Part shown: positions 31,863 to 43,059 of the stretch, one piece after another
Position numbering within the stretch: position 1 is the first letter of the stretch
Layout of the letters: every line of letters begins with the position of its first letter
NCBI GenBank assembly: GCA_024760905.1
Contig: CM045750.1
Span: 16,331,919-16,395,918, forward strand
Source of the DNA: Plotosus lineatus
Lineage: Eukaryota; Chordata; Actinopteri; Siluriformes; Plotosidae
DNA: 64,000 bases
Direction of reading: 5' to 3'
Translations under genes and position numbers: made by a program
Notes under the pieces: model-generated
Told to the model about the DNA's origin: nothing
Databases searched by the model: none
The model's input: only the letters and a program-made list of their open reading frames with translations

Positions 31863-32575
31863 TGAATCAGATGTTCCAACAATAATACACAAAAAAAAAA
31901 CCCAGACAATAAAACTCAAATTCATCATCTGTGGCAGTCTGAGAGCTTTTTTCAATTCATGTGTCATTCCATACTTGTTTCATGCTGCTTTCACACCATG
32001 GCCATCACTATTGTCCTGAGTGAATAATGGAGTTGTCTTGTCGTGATGAAGACATTACAGACACGCTATGAGGATAGGGAAAGTTTTGGGTACACAAGTT
32101 GTTGGTGCCGAGAAGAAAACTGGAGACTTTAATAAACTCATTCAGGAGCTGAAGCTCAGAGACAACATGCTGGGCAACAAGAAAGAAAGTAGCGTTCACA
32201 GACTTGTATTTGTATGTGTGAAATATAGCCATTCATTTCCCAGACATGAGTGATGTCAGTACATAGCAGAGGCTCGGAGATACAGCTGAGGCCGTTTTGC
32301 AGTATTTTTCTGCATTTCACTCTACAGTGTGGCATCAACTGGAGATAAACGCTAATTTAATTGGTAGGGTATTATTTACCTACTTTTGTCCATCATGCAC
32401 AGTTATGGAGTGTACAGATCGATATGAAATTTTTAATGACCTGTATGGTTTATTGCAGATGTGATGTCAGAAAATAATTTAGTGGGCAGAAGACTTATTC
32501 ACAAAAATGACCTACCCTACCTAGTTTTTGATTCACTGGGCCATCTACATTCCAACCTATAGTCATGAGATTTGG
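31863..32575. other. No supported gene
   Basis: A short plus-strand open stretch at 32068-32253 has no family motif. No other repeat recognised. Confidence 0.45.
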
Positions 32576-33152
32576 GTTTAAGTACTTAGGCTAAAAAATC
32601 TAGAGCAATGGAGAGTGTGGAAAAGAGGTGAACAAGCATGTGCAGGCTGGTTGGAATGGTTGGAGAAAAGTGTCCAGTGTGATGTGTGATAGGAGGGTAT
32701 CAGCAAGAATGAAAGGAAAAGTGTACAAGACGGTGTTGAGGCCAGCGATGTTGTATGGTGTAGAAACAGTGGTGCTGAGGAAAAGACAGGCGGCAGAGCT
32801 GGAGGTAGCAGAGATTTAAATGGTGAGGTTTTCTTTGGGAGTAACAAAGCCATCTTCAATCAGGAATGAGTACATCAGAGGGACAGCACATGTAAGATGT
32901 TTTGGAGACAAAGTCAGAGAGGCTAGATTGAGATGGTTTGGACATGTACAGAGGAGGGATAGTGAGTATATTGGTAGTAGGATGCTGAGGTTGGAACTAC
33001 CAGGCAGAAGGCCTAGAGGAAGACCAATGGATGTGGTGAAAGAGGACATGAAGGTAGTTGGAGTAAGAGTAGAAGCTGCAGAGGATAGGGTAAGATGGAG
33101 GAAGATCATTCGCTGTGGTGACCCCTGAAGGGAACAGTCAAAAAGGAAAAGA
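32576..33152 (+). mobile_element. RTE-3, 5'-truncated and internally edited RTE fragment
   Basis: TTTAAGTACTTAGGCTAA opens it, then GWNGWRKVSSVMCDRRVSAR, VLRPAMLYGVETVVLRKRQA, GTAHVRCFGDKVREARLRWF and GHVQRRDSEYIGSRMLRLEL. Compared with RTE-1 it lacks a few codons after RGRP and has a stop after VAEI. It ends CCCCTGAAGGGAACAGTC with an AAGAAGAAG tail. Confidence 0.88.
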
Positions 33153-33159
33153 AGAAGAG

Positions 33160-33545
33160 TCATGAGGGTGGTGACCGAAAGAATGAGATGGTTGGTACAA
33201 ACTGCTGTAATAAGTTTCCTTTTCAGGGTGTCTGGGCTCAGCCTTAGAGATCAGGTCAGGGGCTCAGACATACGGCAAGAACTTGGGGTCGAACCGCTGC
33301 TCCTTTGCATTGAAAGCTGTTGGGTAAAGCGCAACAGGCACTTTATTGGGGAATGCCTCTTGGTTGCCTCCTTGTAGAAGTTCTTATAGGCATGTCTAAC
33401 TACGAAGAGGCCTCAGGGCAGCCTCAAAACTAACTGTAGGGACTATACATCTTGTCTGGACTGGGAATACTCTGGAGTATCTCAGAAGGAGCTGAAGAGT
33501 ATCACTGGATAGAGGGATGCCTAGGCTTCCCTACGGCCCTCTTGG
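33160..33545 (+). mobile_element. Rex3-like LINE 3' fragment
   Basis: Begins GAGGGTGGTGACCGAAAGAA, directly after the RTE-3 tail. Frame reads RVVTERMRWLVQTAVISFLF then RVSGLSLRDQVRG, the end of the reverse transcriptase ORF in a very common teleost LINE that I place near Rex3. The middle has lost about 100 bp of the usual sequence. It ends near CTAGGCTTCCCTACGGCCC. Confidence 0.65.
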
Positions 33546-33720
33546 CGAAGATGGGGTACACCCTGGACATTATAATGTGACCAAGCATACAACCATTCAC
33601 ATCTTTGGACTATTGGAGAAAATCAGTGTAGCTGGAGTAAACCACACAAGTGGAAGAACATGCCAACTCAACACAGACATTTTCTTGCTGCACCAAACAT
33701 ATGATAATCACTACACCCCT
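33546..33720 (-). mobile_element. SINE-B fragment
   Basis: GATGGGGTACACCCTGGACA, CATCTTTGGACTATTGGAG, AACATGCCAACTCAACACAG. Head and tail are incomplete. Confidence 0.65.
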
Positions 33721-33858
33721 ACTGTTTTTATTGGATATTAGTCTATCCACACAAGATATTATTATTTTTTAAAATCACTATTTCCATCATGAATTAATAT
33801 AAACACTGCATTTACCAGCATGTTTTTATGAGTGACTGGGGAATGTGTTGGGAAAACC

Positions 33859-34257
33859 CACATGGAAATGAGAAGTCTTCCTTTCCTTTCGGCTGTTCCC
33901 TGTCAGGGGTCGACACAGCGAATCATCTGCCTCCATTATCATGGAAGATCATATTAATGGTTCACATATTCGATCTGGCGTAGGTTTTTACGTCGGATGC
34001 CGTTCCTGACACAACCCGTTAGGAAGTGGCAGAAACAAGCTGACGGCTTTGCAGCTACTCTTTACGAAAGTCAGCAATGGTTCTTTTACATGAACCTCTC
34101 ACCATAGACACGGAGAGACATGGCCGGCCTTTGATAACCCAGTTAGATGCACTGGGGGGACAGTGACAACCTTGCGGAGAGTGGGACTCAAACACCAAAC
34201 CCTAGGACCTGTGATCCAGCACCTTTTAGCACCAGACCACCACATGGAAATAAGAAG
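33859..34257 (-). mobile_element. SINE-A2, full length, 17-bp target duplication
   Basis: CACATGGAAATGAGAAG (33859-33875) and CACATGGAAATAAGAAG (34241-34257) flank a unit of 33876-34240. In reverse it reads RTE 3' end, RTE leader piece, SINE-A core, then a complete head (GTGGGACTCAAACACC as B-box complement, CAGACCACCAC at the 5' end). Its junction differs from other A2 copies: it keeps more RTE 3' sequence (GCGAATCATCTGCCTCCAT), so it is a distinct, possibly older, subtype. Confidence 0.92.
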
Positions 34258-34477
34258 AAGATTGCAAAGTTTTACCTTAAACGGATGACTATGGAGCAGT
34301 GAGGCAACAATATACCACACGAGTGTGTCGCCTACACAAACTTACATAACTACCATGAAGTAGCATAAGCTTGAATGTCATATTGACTCCATGTACAATG
34401 TCAGCAATATCACCAGACCTGTAGCAAATATGATACACAATCATTTTTGACATTACAGTAACGGATTTGGATTCTCA

Positions 34478-34703
34478 CTCACTTGTTTGCCAAGCCACTT
34501 CATACCATTATTATGGTCATGGGGAGGCTGGAGCCCATCTCAGCCAACACGCGGTGAAGGTGGGGTACACCTTGAACAGCTCACAAGATCATCGCAGGGC
34601 CAAGACACATACCACCATTCACACTCACATCGACAACTAGGGGCAATCTGGAATGGCCAATTTGCCTAATGTGAATGTCATTGGACTGAAGGATAAAACC
34701 GGA

Positions 34704-34743
<40 letters not shown>
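34478..34743 (-). mobile_element. SINE-B, 5' truncated into (CA)n
   Basis: TTTGCCAAGCCACTTCATAC, CATGGGGAGGCTGGAGCCCA, CACACTCACATCGACAACTA, CTAATGTGAATGTCATTGG. It passes into (CA)n at 34708-34743. Confidence 0.8.
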
Positions 34744-34747
<4 letters not shown>

Positions 34748-35089
34748 CAGTGGTTGCCTAGTGGTATAGGTGCTGGATCGCTTATCCTCAGGTTGGGGGT
34801 TCGAGTCCCACTCTCCACAAGGTTGTCCGTCCCCCCCCCCCCCCGTCCCCCCCCCCGTGCAGGTGATCAAAGGCCAGTCATGTCTCTCACTATCTATAGT
34901 GGGAGTGGGAGTTTCAGGAAAAAGAACCATTGCTGACTTTTGACAAGAGTAGGCTGCAAAGCCTGCGATGGCCTGGCGAGCTGTCCAGGGTGTACTCTGC
35001 CCTCATCCAGAGTTGGATGGGATGGGTGCCAGCCTCCCCATGATCCTAAGCGGTTACAGATGAACACACACACACACACACACACACAA
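34744..35089 (+). mobile_element. SINE-A flanked on both sides by (CA)n
   Basis: GCAGTGGTTGCCTAGTGGTA, B box GGTTCGAGTCC near 34799, C-run expansions at 34830-34856, GCGAGCTGTCCAGGGTGTAC, CCTAAGCGGTTACAGATGAA. (CA)n sits at 34708-34743 and 35065-35089, so the SINE probably landed inside a pre-existing CA microsatellite, duplicating part of it. Confidence 0.88.
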
Positions 35090-35639
35090 ATTCATACCTG
35101 GGGCATTTTTTGTGTGAAAATGAACCAAAGGAGTTTTATTTTACTAGATGAGGCCAAGCGTTGGAAAAAGTTTGACTTAAGAGATTCTTTTCTGTGTTAT
35201 TAACAAATAAATTTCATTATCTTTCAACAAGTCCATAAACTTTCTTAATCATCAGATGATGCAAATAGGTTCTTTCCGTAGACAATGAACTGTGTCATTC
35301 CCTGCAGAAACATTCACAACATCCATCTGGTGTTGCAAGATAGTTCTGAGGAAAACAGCAATCATATGAAGGTGGAACCTTGAGGTGTTTCAAGTGCTGA
35401 GGTGAAACCTGTGTGAGTCATTGGAGCTCTTCCCACCTGTTCTGATCCGTTGGTAAGGATGCGTCATCGTTACACCAAATTATAAATGCCAGATCTTTGT
35501 TGAACCTCCTTGATCATAGCATGTAAGTCAGTTGGTCGGGTTGAGGCTCAGCAATATTAATATGTGATATTATAACATGCAGTAAAATGAACTCTCTTGA
35601 TCAGGTTATCACATCAGTTCACTTTTTCTTTCCTAAAAG
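35090..35639. other. No supported feature
   Basis: No repeat terminus or coding motif recognised with confidence. Confidence 0.4.
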
Positions 35640-35850
35640 CATGGATATAAAATTTGGACCCAAAAGATTGGTTCAGGAAGCATGAGGCATCATTGTCACA
35701 CACGTACTGGCATACCACAGTCCTCACTTTAGCCTTATTGAAAGTCTTTGGGATGTCCTGGAGAAGACTTTATGGCATGGTTCACGCTTCTCATCATCAA
35801 TTCAGGATGGCTCTGCAATCATGTGTTGAGATTTTCATGGTGTAATCTGC
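35640..35850 (+). pseudogene. Tc1-like transposase C-terminal remnant
   Basis: CCACAGTCCTCACTTTAGCC then TTATTGAAAGTCTTTGGGATG encodes H-S-P-H-F-S-L-I-E-S-L-W-D-V-L-E, matching the H-S-P-D-L-N-P-I-E-S-L-W-D block that carries the third catalytic acid of Tc1/mariner transposases. No ends or upstream domains remain. Confidence 0.6.
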
Positions 35851-35897
35851 CTTCATGCAGTTGAGAGATGGGTTCCAGTCTCCCCTTCCCGCTAATA

Positions 35898-36590
35898 CAG
35901 TGGTACCTCACCTTACGATAGTACCAGCAAACAAAAAATCCAGGTTATGAAAAACATTTTCCAAAATTTTTTGTCTCTGTATGCGAAACAAGTTCTCCTT
36001 ACGAAACGTGCCAAACGCACCTTTCAAACATTCAAACAATGCACGAGCTGATCTCCCATTGGCCATCTTCCAACATCCTGCCCCGTTGGCCTCCCATTGG
36101 CTAGGAGGGATGACACAGCTCCCTCCCATTGGTTATTATGGAGCTGCATCTCCCATAATGCTTTTCGTGTAAAGGACAGAGTTACTGTTGTTTCATGAGT
36201 TTTTTGAGTGTTATTGCTGTATTTTTTGACTCAGGCTTTTAACCTTCCATAAACATTTGTAAGATTATAACTCTGCTCAGAAGACATGGTCCGCACATGC
36301 GCACACACACATTTCCGCTGCGAGTGAAAAGAAGAAGCGGGCTCGTGGCATGCAGTTGAGTGATATCACAAAGGAATAATGCCAAACCCGTCTACCATCG
36401 GTACGATATTGAAGCAGAAGGAGGTCTTAAAAGGTATGCTTTTTTAATTTTTAAAGGGTTTAGGGGGTAGTGTTAGGGGCCTTGGAACGAATCACACGTT
36501 TTACATGTAAAATGCAGTTCAATTTACGAAAAATCCAGGTTAAGAAAAAGGCTCTGGAACGGATTAATTTCGTAAGGTGAGGTACCACTG
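35898..36590. mobile_element. TIR-2 DNA transposon, copy 2
   Basis: CAGTGGTACCTCACCTTACG at the left and CGTAAGGTGAGGTACCACTG at the right, perfect 20-bp inverted ends, flanked by TA (35896-35897 and 36591-36592). The interior carries the GGCCTCCCATTGGCTAGGAG unit and ACCATCGGTACGATATTGAA. It appears to have landed in a SINE tail (CCAGTCTCCCC before, TTGGCAAGTGA after). Confidence 0.92.
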
Positions 36591-36831
36591 TAATTGGTTT
36601 GGCAAGTGAAAGAAAAAAAGAATTCAAGATGTTTAAAAAAAACCGAATCCAACACTGGATGGTAATTATGTCCTGAAATCAAGAATAAGCGGTGGTCCTA
36701 CAAATAATAGAGAGCCACTCTTAAGTGAAATTACATTATTCTGGTTACACCATCAATAAGTGAACATGGGATTGAATATAGTATGCGGTATTTCAAACTA
36801 ATACTCTGCTACGAGTTGTATGACTACTTTC

Positions 36832-37437
36832 ACTCACTCATTTGACGCGGCAAGGCTAAAGCCCATCCCAGACAACACTGGGTGAAGGCGTGATATACCC
36901 TGTACAGCTCACCAAACCATCACAAGCTCAATACACACACACATACACACAAGTATTCACGCGCACATGAATCTCACAGGGGTGGTAGCACAGTGATGAG
37001 CACAGTCACCTGACAGCAAGAAGGTCCTGGGTTCAATTCCCAGGCTCAGGGTGTTTCTCCGTGTTTCTGTGAGTTTGCTTGCTATCTCTGTGCTTGTGAT
37101 GGTTTCCAACGGATACACTGGTTTCCTTCCACATTCTCAGCTGATTGGCAATTCTGAAATGCTCCTAGGTGTGAGACTGAGTGTGAATCGTTAGATGTGG
37201 ATTTTTCCTGCAATGGTCTGGCTGAGATGGGCGCCAGCCTTCCAGCAACCCTAATTAGGATTAATCAGCTTAGAAAATGAATTATTTCATAATTATAAAA
37301 GCAATCTGGAACATTCAGTGAGATTAACGTGCATGTGTTTGGACCTCTGTAGGAAACTTGAGCACCTCAAGAAAATCCACACAAGCTGGGGATAAACACC
37401 TGAGCCCAGGAGGCGGATGTGCTAACCGCTACGCCCC
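36832..37437 (-). mobile_element. SINE-B interrupted by another SINE-B
   Basis: Outer copy in reverse: 36832-36975 (AAAGCCCATCCCAGACAACA, TATACCCTGTACAGCTCACC) and 37296-37437 (GCAATCTGGAACATTCAGTG, AACGTGCATGTGTTTGG, GTGCTAACCGCTACGCCCC). The segment between is a plus-strand SINE-B. Confidence 0.82.
36978..37283 (+). mobile_element. SINE-B nested in a reverse SINE-B
   Basis: GGGGTGGTAGCACAGTGATG (A-box region), B box GGTTCAATTCC (37030-37040), GTGATGGTTTCCAACGGATA, GGGCGCCAGCCTTCC, AACCCTAATTAGGATTAATC. Best-preserved head of SINE-B in the window. Confidence 0.88.
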
Positions 37438-39030
37438 ATGACTAAACTTAAAAAGATAAATTATATCAGCCAATCATGAAAGAAAACAGCATCAAGGAAG
37501 ATGACAAGGATCTCCAACAGTTTGAAGATTAAATAAATTGCTCAGAGATCACCAGAAGGGTGTCATGGCTTTCAAGCATGATGGTCGCATTCACATTCTA
37601 CTTTATACTCAAGGTGAAGAAAAGATGTTGTGATGGCATTTTGCCGAGTAGCAGATGAGCTGTGTGTTACATTGCTGAGACATAAATTGTGCGTTTCATG
37701 CTGGCATCTGTGATACTGACTTCCTGATATGAATTATTCAGGAACTATAAATCTCTTTATGGCTCTATAGTATGGTATATTATAAATCCTGTGAGTTTAT
37801 GGGGTTAAACGCCAATCAAAAAGCACTATAGCATCTTGGACCCCATGTTTTTATCATAATACAAAAGTTTATAGTCCTCAGGCACAACTGTTGCAAATGA
37901 TGTTAATGTGCTAGCATTCTTTAACGCTAATGTCAGCTGTTTGCCATGGTCATGCTAGTGCATCCCAAACAGTTATGGGACTTGCTACATGTGCACCTTT
38001 GATTTAAACACTTGCTCTGCGAGTGAGAACCGTAACACAAAGACAGTGATTTTCAACACAATGCACTCAAATTTAGTTCATCTCTTAATTTAATGCTGAT
38101 TTCTTTCTTTCATGGGTAAAGGACTGGTTAAGCAACATGCGATGGTTTAGCTGATGCACAGACTGCTATGTTGACATAGAATGACAAGCGACCATGTTAT
38201 AAAGACTCATGTCTCTGCTGTCTGCAGAGGTTGGAGAATTGCTGGCCAGCTCTCCCAAGGGCTTGGAAGAGTTCAAGACCTCTGAGTGATGAGCAAAACA
38301 AACAACATGCTCTGCTGGCAGGTCCTTCCAGACAAGAGCCATCTCAGGGCATTCTGTTCACCTGAATTTTAATGGAAGGTCCAAAGGGGTACGCTTCCGT
38401 ATGCATGAAAAGAAATAATTCAAAGGCTTAGCAAGTGTCAAATTGTGCACATAGACTTTATTTTTTTATATTACTCTCAACCAAGACGCACATATAAAAA
38501 TCAGAGACCCTGCTTAGGGAGTGCAACGCAATTAGCCACGCCTCTACTGATGATGACACTGTAACTAGCCCATGCTGTGTGAAATATATTAGCACTGTCT
38601 TTTATCTGCCTTCCTGCAGTAAATGTGTATAAAAGTCAGAAGAATCATAAAATAAAGAGAAAACCTTGTCAACCAGTCCTGTTCTCCTCGGACATGATGA
38701 GGTAAGGTAATGTCTGTGCGATGGCTAAAACTGAGCCAATGGCAATTTTATTTGGTGTACACAAAATCAACAGGTAAAACCGAACAGTAAATATCACAGT
38801 ATTCAAAAGCTTTAATAATGTTATGAAATGAATTAACATTATTAAAGTGACAGTTTGAGTTAAACATGCCAATAAAAGTGCCTAATTATTATGCCAAAAA
38901 AAAATAAAAAAAAAAAAAAAAAATGTTGAAGTTCTATTTATATTAAAACATTAGATTCAAGTCTAATAATGCCACTATGTGAATTACACAATTTACAAAG
39001 TGCATTAAAATTGATTCCAAAACTTGAAGA
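37438..39030. other. Long unique-looking stretch, no gene seen
   Basis: About 1.6 kb with few repeats, only an A-run at 38896-38923. No exon with matching splice sites identified. Confidence 0.5.
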
Positions 39031-39294
39031 TACAGGGATCCCTCACTTTCCGCGGTTAATGGGGACCGAGACACCCCCGTGACTGCTGATTTCTGCAAAG
39101 TAGGATCAACCGCCCTGGCTGACGTATACGTATATGTGTATACAATATCAACAAATACATATTCAATGCTATAAATGCTTATAATAACAATTAAAAGGTT
39201 CAAAAATAATGCATAGGATGTAAATAAATTATAAATACACACTGACACGTGCACTCATGCACTCAGATGTGCACCTCACATAAAAATGTAAGTA

Positions 39295-40238
39295 CCATAT
39301 TCGACGTAATAAGCGCCCTGCTCCACTAAGCACCCCCCAATTTTATTTTTTCTTAGGTCTAATAACTGCCCATGTGTACTACGAGCAAAATGGTAAATCA
39401 AACTAACCAATTTTATTTGATCAGTTTGTCCCTTGCTAAAAGGGTTGTGACAGGAAGGGCATCCGATGTAAAAACTTATGCCAAATCAAATGCGCGAATC
39501 AGATGATTTGCTGTGGCGACTCCCGAGAAAAGGGAAAAAGCCGAAAGAAATGACGCGTTCACTGCCTGTAAAAGTGAGTTTACATGGTATTGAGACCCCC
39601 TGTCACTGGGGAATGTCTATAATGTTCATCAGTAACAACACATTTGATCGTTCCACCATGATTTACAAAACTGGAAAACATTTTGCTGTTCTCTTGGTAA
39701 ATGTCCAACAAGATGAACATTAGAAACTGCTACAGCAAAACTATGGGATGCTCTGAATGAATGGAGCGATGATCCAGATATGACCTATCAGAAAGTGATG
39801 ATGAATATTTTTCACCCGATTCTCCTGCTCACTAACTTCATAAATGTAAGAAATGTTCCTGGCCATGTGCTTTTGTTTATGTTCGTGTTGATTTGTTCAA
39901 CGTGCCATGTGCTAAAGTTGACATTCATGTTGATTGGCTCGATTTTACATCAGGGAAAATATTTAAATGAACAGCACAGGGAAGGAAAATTTTTTTCTTT
40001 TTTTTTTTAAATGATGGTGTTTTCTGTTTATTTTCTGCTTTCATGTAAGTAATTTGGTTGATACCACAAAATGAATAATGTAAATACCAGTAAAACTCTT
40101 ATTGTTCTGTTATTATTCCTTTTTTCCACCTCTATGGTAACAAGCACTTACCATTCCACTCCACTGGTAATCATTTTAATAAGCGCCCACCTCCTCCAAT
40201 TTTTTAAGCGCCCTGGGTGCTTATCGCGTCAAATACGG
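39295..40238. mobile_element. TIR-4 element with TA duplication, inside TIR-1
   Basis: Left end CCATATTCGACGTAATAAGC, right end GCTTATCGCGTCAAATACGG: inverted with a few mismatches. TA at 39293-39294 and 40239-40240. Comparison with uninterrupted TIR-1 copies (AATGTAAGTAGTTTTG) gives the exact empty site. The interior holds a SINE-A2 piece and no intact transposase. GCGCCC-rich subterminal repeats near both ends (39312-39335, 40188-40215). Confidence 0.9.
39423..39550 (+). mobile_element. SINE-A2 fragment inside TIR-4
   Basis: TTTGTCCCTTGCTAAAAGGG, TTGTGACAGGAAGGGCATCC, GCGCGAATCAGATGATTTGC, TGTGGCGACTCCCGAGAAAA, GGGAAAAAGCCGAAAG. 5' truncated in the core. This is the innermost of three nested elements. 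Confidence 0.88.
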
Positions 40239-40454
40239 TAGTTTTGTTGGGGGGTTTTGGGATGTTGTTTTTTTCCTTTTTTTGCATAATTGGCCTTGTT
40301 TTGCTGCATTCCTCTTAACTTTTTCCCCTATTTTTGCTAAATTTCCTTATTTTTTTTATAAATATTTTTGAAAAACCCGCGATGCACTGAAGCACGAAGT
40401 AGCGAGGAATCACTGTATACCTTTTTTAGCGAGTACTTACTGTATGTAACACTC

Positions 40455-40740
40455 TTCGGCCGCATGGTGGTGTAGTAGCTAGCATGTCTGCTTCAGTTAG
40501 AAAGTCCTGTGTTTGAGTTGTGGACTTGGCCATTTCTGTGTGGAGGTTACATGTTCTCCTTGTGCATACATGGGTTTCCTCTCGGTACTCTGGTTTCCTC
40601 TCACTGCCCAAAGACATGCATGGTCGGCTTACAGGCTGTTTCTAGGTGCATGTGCGTGTGAATGGTTATGTGTGATGGCCCTGTATTGGTCTGGTGTGCC
40701 CAGTGTCGGCTGAGATAGGCTCCAGCCTCCCTGTGACCCT
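40455..40740 (+). mobile_element. SINE-B
   Basis: GCATGGTGGTGTAGTAGCTA, GTGTTTGAGTTGTGGAC (degenerate B box), GGTTTCCTCTCGGTACTC, CCCAAAGACATGCATGG, GGCTCCAGCCTCCCTGTGACC. Confidence 0.85.
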
Positions 40741-41419
40741 GCTGTTTCAAAAGCTGTATGCTTTTGTTGACAAGTTTTATTTTCTCTTGTACTTTATCCT
40801 TAGTTTTTCTCTCTGTAAATCATGTTTGTTATTTTGAATACATTTTGTAGAGGTCAGCATCCTCATGGTTTCCTTTTATCTGAAACTGCCTACTAATCAT
40901 GAATATAACAGAAGCAGACACACAACGTTTATTAATATGCATGTCTTGATTAGTTCATAACAAGTTGTGCCTGGAGTGAATATACATTTATATATTAATC
41001 GGATTTTTACTTTTTTTTTTCTCCCCCACTTTAGTCAAATTCTCACCCATCAGATATTGCCTCCCTATCATAAATTCTACCAACACCAACCAGGGAGAAG
41101 TGTAAGCATGCACACGGTCATGCCCATTCTGTGATATGTGATGCTGCGTCCTGCATCTTTACAAAGTGCTGTGCATGTGCTTGCAGAAATGGCCTACATC
41201 ACTGAGAGGGAGTGTACGACCTGCTTGTTTATAAAAATGAGCTCAAAGTTGCGCATGATTGGTGGCTGATCACTGTAAGTGACATTATCCCTCCCATGAG
41301 ACCTTATCCACTCAGCTCCCATGGAATCCCAGTTGTGGAGTCATGGATTTAAATTTGTGCTCAGAGTTTGGGAGGGGGTTGGAATGGATTAATTGGTTTT
41401 CTGTTATTTCTTATAGGAA
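40741..41419. other. No feature seen
   Basis: AT-rich spacer. Confidence 0.5.
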
Positions 41420-41421
41420 TA

Positions 41422-42217
41422 CAGTGGTACCTCACTTTACGAAATCAGGTTACGAAACGCATTTTCCTAAAATTTTTGTCTCTGGATATGAAACAAGTTC
41501 ACGTGTCGAAAGCGCCATCTTAAAATTCAAACGCGCCATTCAATCATTAAAACGCGCCATTCAAACATTCAAACGAGGCACGAGCTGCTGTCCCATCAAT
41601 GACGTTCAAACATCCCGCCCCGCTGGCCTCCCATTGGCTAAGACGGATGACGCAGCTACCTCCCATTGCCTATCTCCCAACATCCCGCCCAGCTGCCCTC
41701 CCATTTTCTATTGGCTATCTCCCAACATCCCGCCACGCTGACCTCCCATTGGCTAGGAGGGATGACGCAGCTCCCTCCCATTGGTTACTATGGAGCTGCA
41801 TCTACCATAATGCTTTTCGTGTAAAGGACAGAGTTACTGTTGTTTTATGCTTTATTTCTTGACTCAGGCTTTTAACCTTCCATAAACATTTGTAAGATTA
41901 TAACTCTGCTAAGAAGACATGGTCAACACACGCACAAAATCACACACACGTGTGTGATTTCCTGTGCGAGTGAGAAGAAGAAAAGGGCTCGAGTGATATA
42001 TCAAAGGAATATGGCCAAACCCGTTTACCATCGGTACGATACTGAAGTAGAAGGTCTTAAATGGTATGCTTTATAATTTTAAAGGGTTTAGAGGTAGTAT
42101 TGGGAGCTTTGGAACGAATCACACGTTTTACATGTAAAATGCGGTACAATTTACAAAAAATCCGGGTTAAGAAAAAGGCTCTGGAACAGATTAATTTCGT
42201 AAGGTGAGGTACCACTG
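41422..42217. mobile_element. TIR-2 DNA transposon, copy 3
   Basis: Left CAGTGGTACCTCACTTTACG, right CGTAAGGTGAGGTACCACTG; TA at 41420-41421 and 42218-42219. The GC-rich interior has at least three GGCCTCCCATTGGCTA-type units (41620-41770), plus ATGGTCAACACACG and ATGGCCAAACCCG blocks. A related right terminus fragment (TTCGTAAGTCAAGGAACCACTG) follows at about 42270-42292. Confidence 0.92.
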
Positions 42218-42294
42218 TAATTGTTTCTAATAAAGTTTTTGGCTTTCAAGCTCGCCCTCAGAACAGATTCAATTCGTAAGTCAAGGAACCACTG

Positions 42295-42644
42295 CGCATA
42301 TATATATTTCATTATTTACAATAACGAATGTCTAGGTGGACTCAATTATTTGATATTTCGCTGAAGCTATCCTGAGACAAATGCTGAGCTCTGAGAATAA
42401 TGTATTGAAGAGCTGTTGAAGGATGAATACAAATATTCTACACACTTCTGACAGAAAATTGAATGCGCAGCATGCAGTGTGAGCAGTGGCAATATGTCCA
42501 ATACATATAATGTGTACAGCATGTATAAAGTGTAGTGTTTGCACGTAACACAGTTGAATCATCACTAAATATAAAGTTACCCAGAGAAGTGTTAAAATTC
42601 AAAAGAAACTAGGCTGGAACTGACAGCAAACAAACAATACAAAC
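42295..42644. other. No feature seen
   Basis: Short AT tract then unique-looking DNA. Confidence 0.5.
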
Positions 42645-42925
42645 TCACTCACTCACCCAAATGCTTGATCCTATACGGGCTGCAGAGAGGCTGGACCCTA
42701 TCTCAGCTGCCAAACAAAGCAAAGGCGGGGTACACCCAATACAGCTGGTTAGAGCATCGCTAGCCAGACACACACATAATCAATCATTCACACTCACACC
42801 AAGGTGCAATTTAGAACAGCCTAATATGCATGTCTCTGGAACAAAACTAGAGTACCTGGAGAGCATCTCAGACCCAGGACCTTCTTACTGTAGGGCAGAC
42901 GTGCTTAGCACTATGAAATTGTCCT
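42645..42925 (-). mobile_element. SINE-B
   Basis: ATGCTTGATCCTATACGGGC, GAGGCTGGACCCTATCTCAG, ATTCACACTCACACCAAGGT, AGACCCAGGACCTTCTTACT. Confidence 0.75.
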
Positions 42926-43059
42926 GTTCACAGGCAGTACTGACCAGCAGAAAGCAAACAAATAAACACACACAACAATAACAATTCCTTGACCACAGAG
43001 AGGGTCTCTCATTTTCTATTCCTCATGAGCCAAACACTAAGTCGAGAGGACACTGAGCT

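Larger units (their letters stand above)
39033..40415. mobile_element. TIR-1 element, copy 3, carrying nested insertions
   Basis: Left end CAGGGATCCCTCACTTTCCG after TA (39031-39032); right end GTAGCGAGGAATCACTG before TA (40416-40417). Internal landmarks match other copies up to CCTCACATAAAAATGTAAG, where TIR-4 interrupts at 39295. TIR-1 sequence resumes at 40241 with GTTTTGTTGGGGGG. Without the insert the element would be about 440 bp, matching the 447-bp copy at 61177-61623. Confidence 0.92.

Noticed and set aside
32068..32253. Possible small exon on plus strand
   Set aside because: No recognisable domain, no consistent splice sites, no supporting neighbours.
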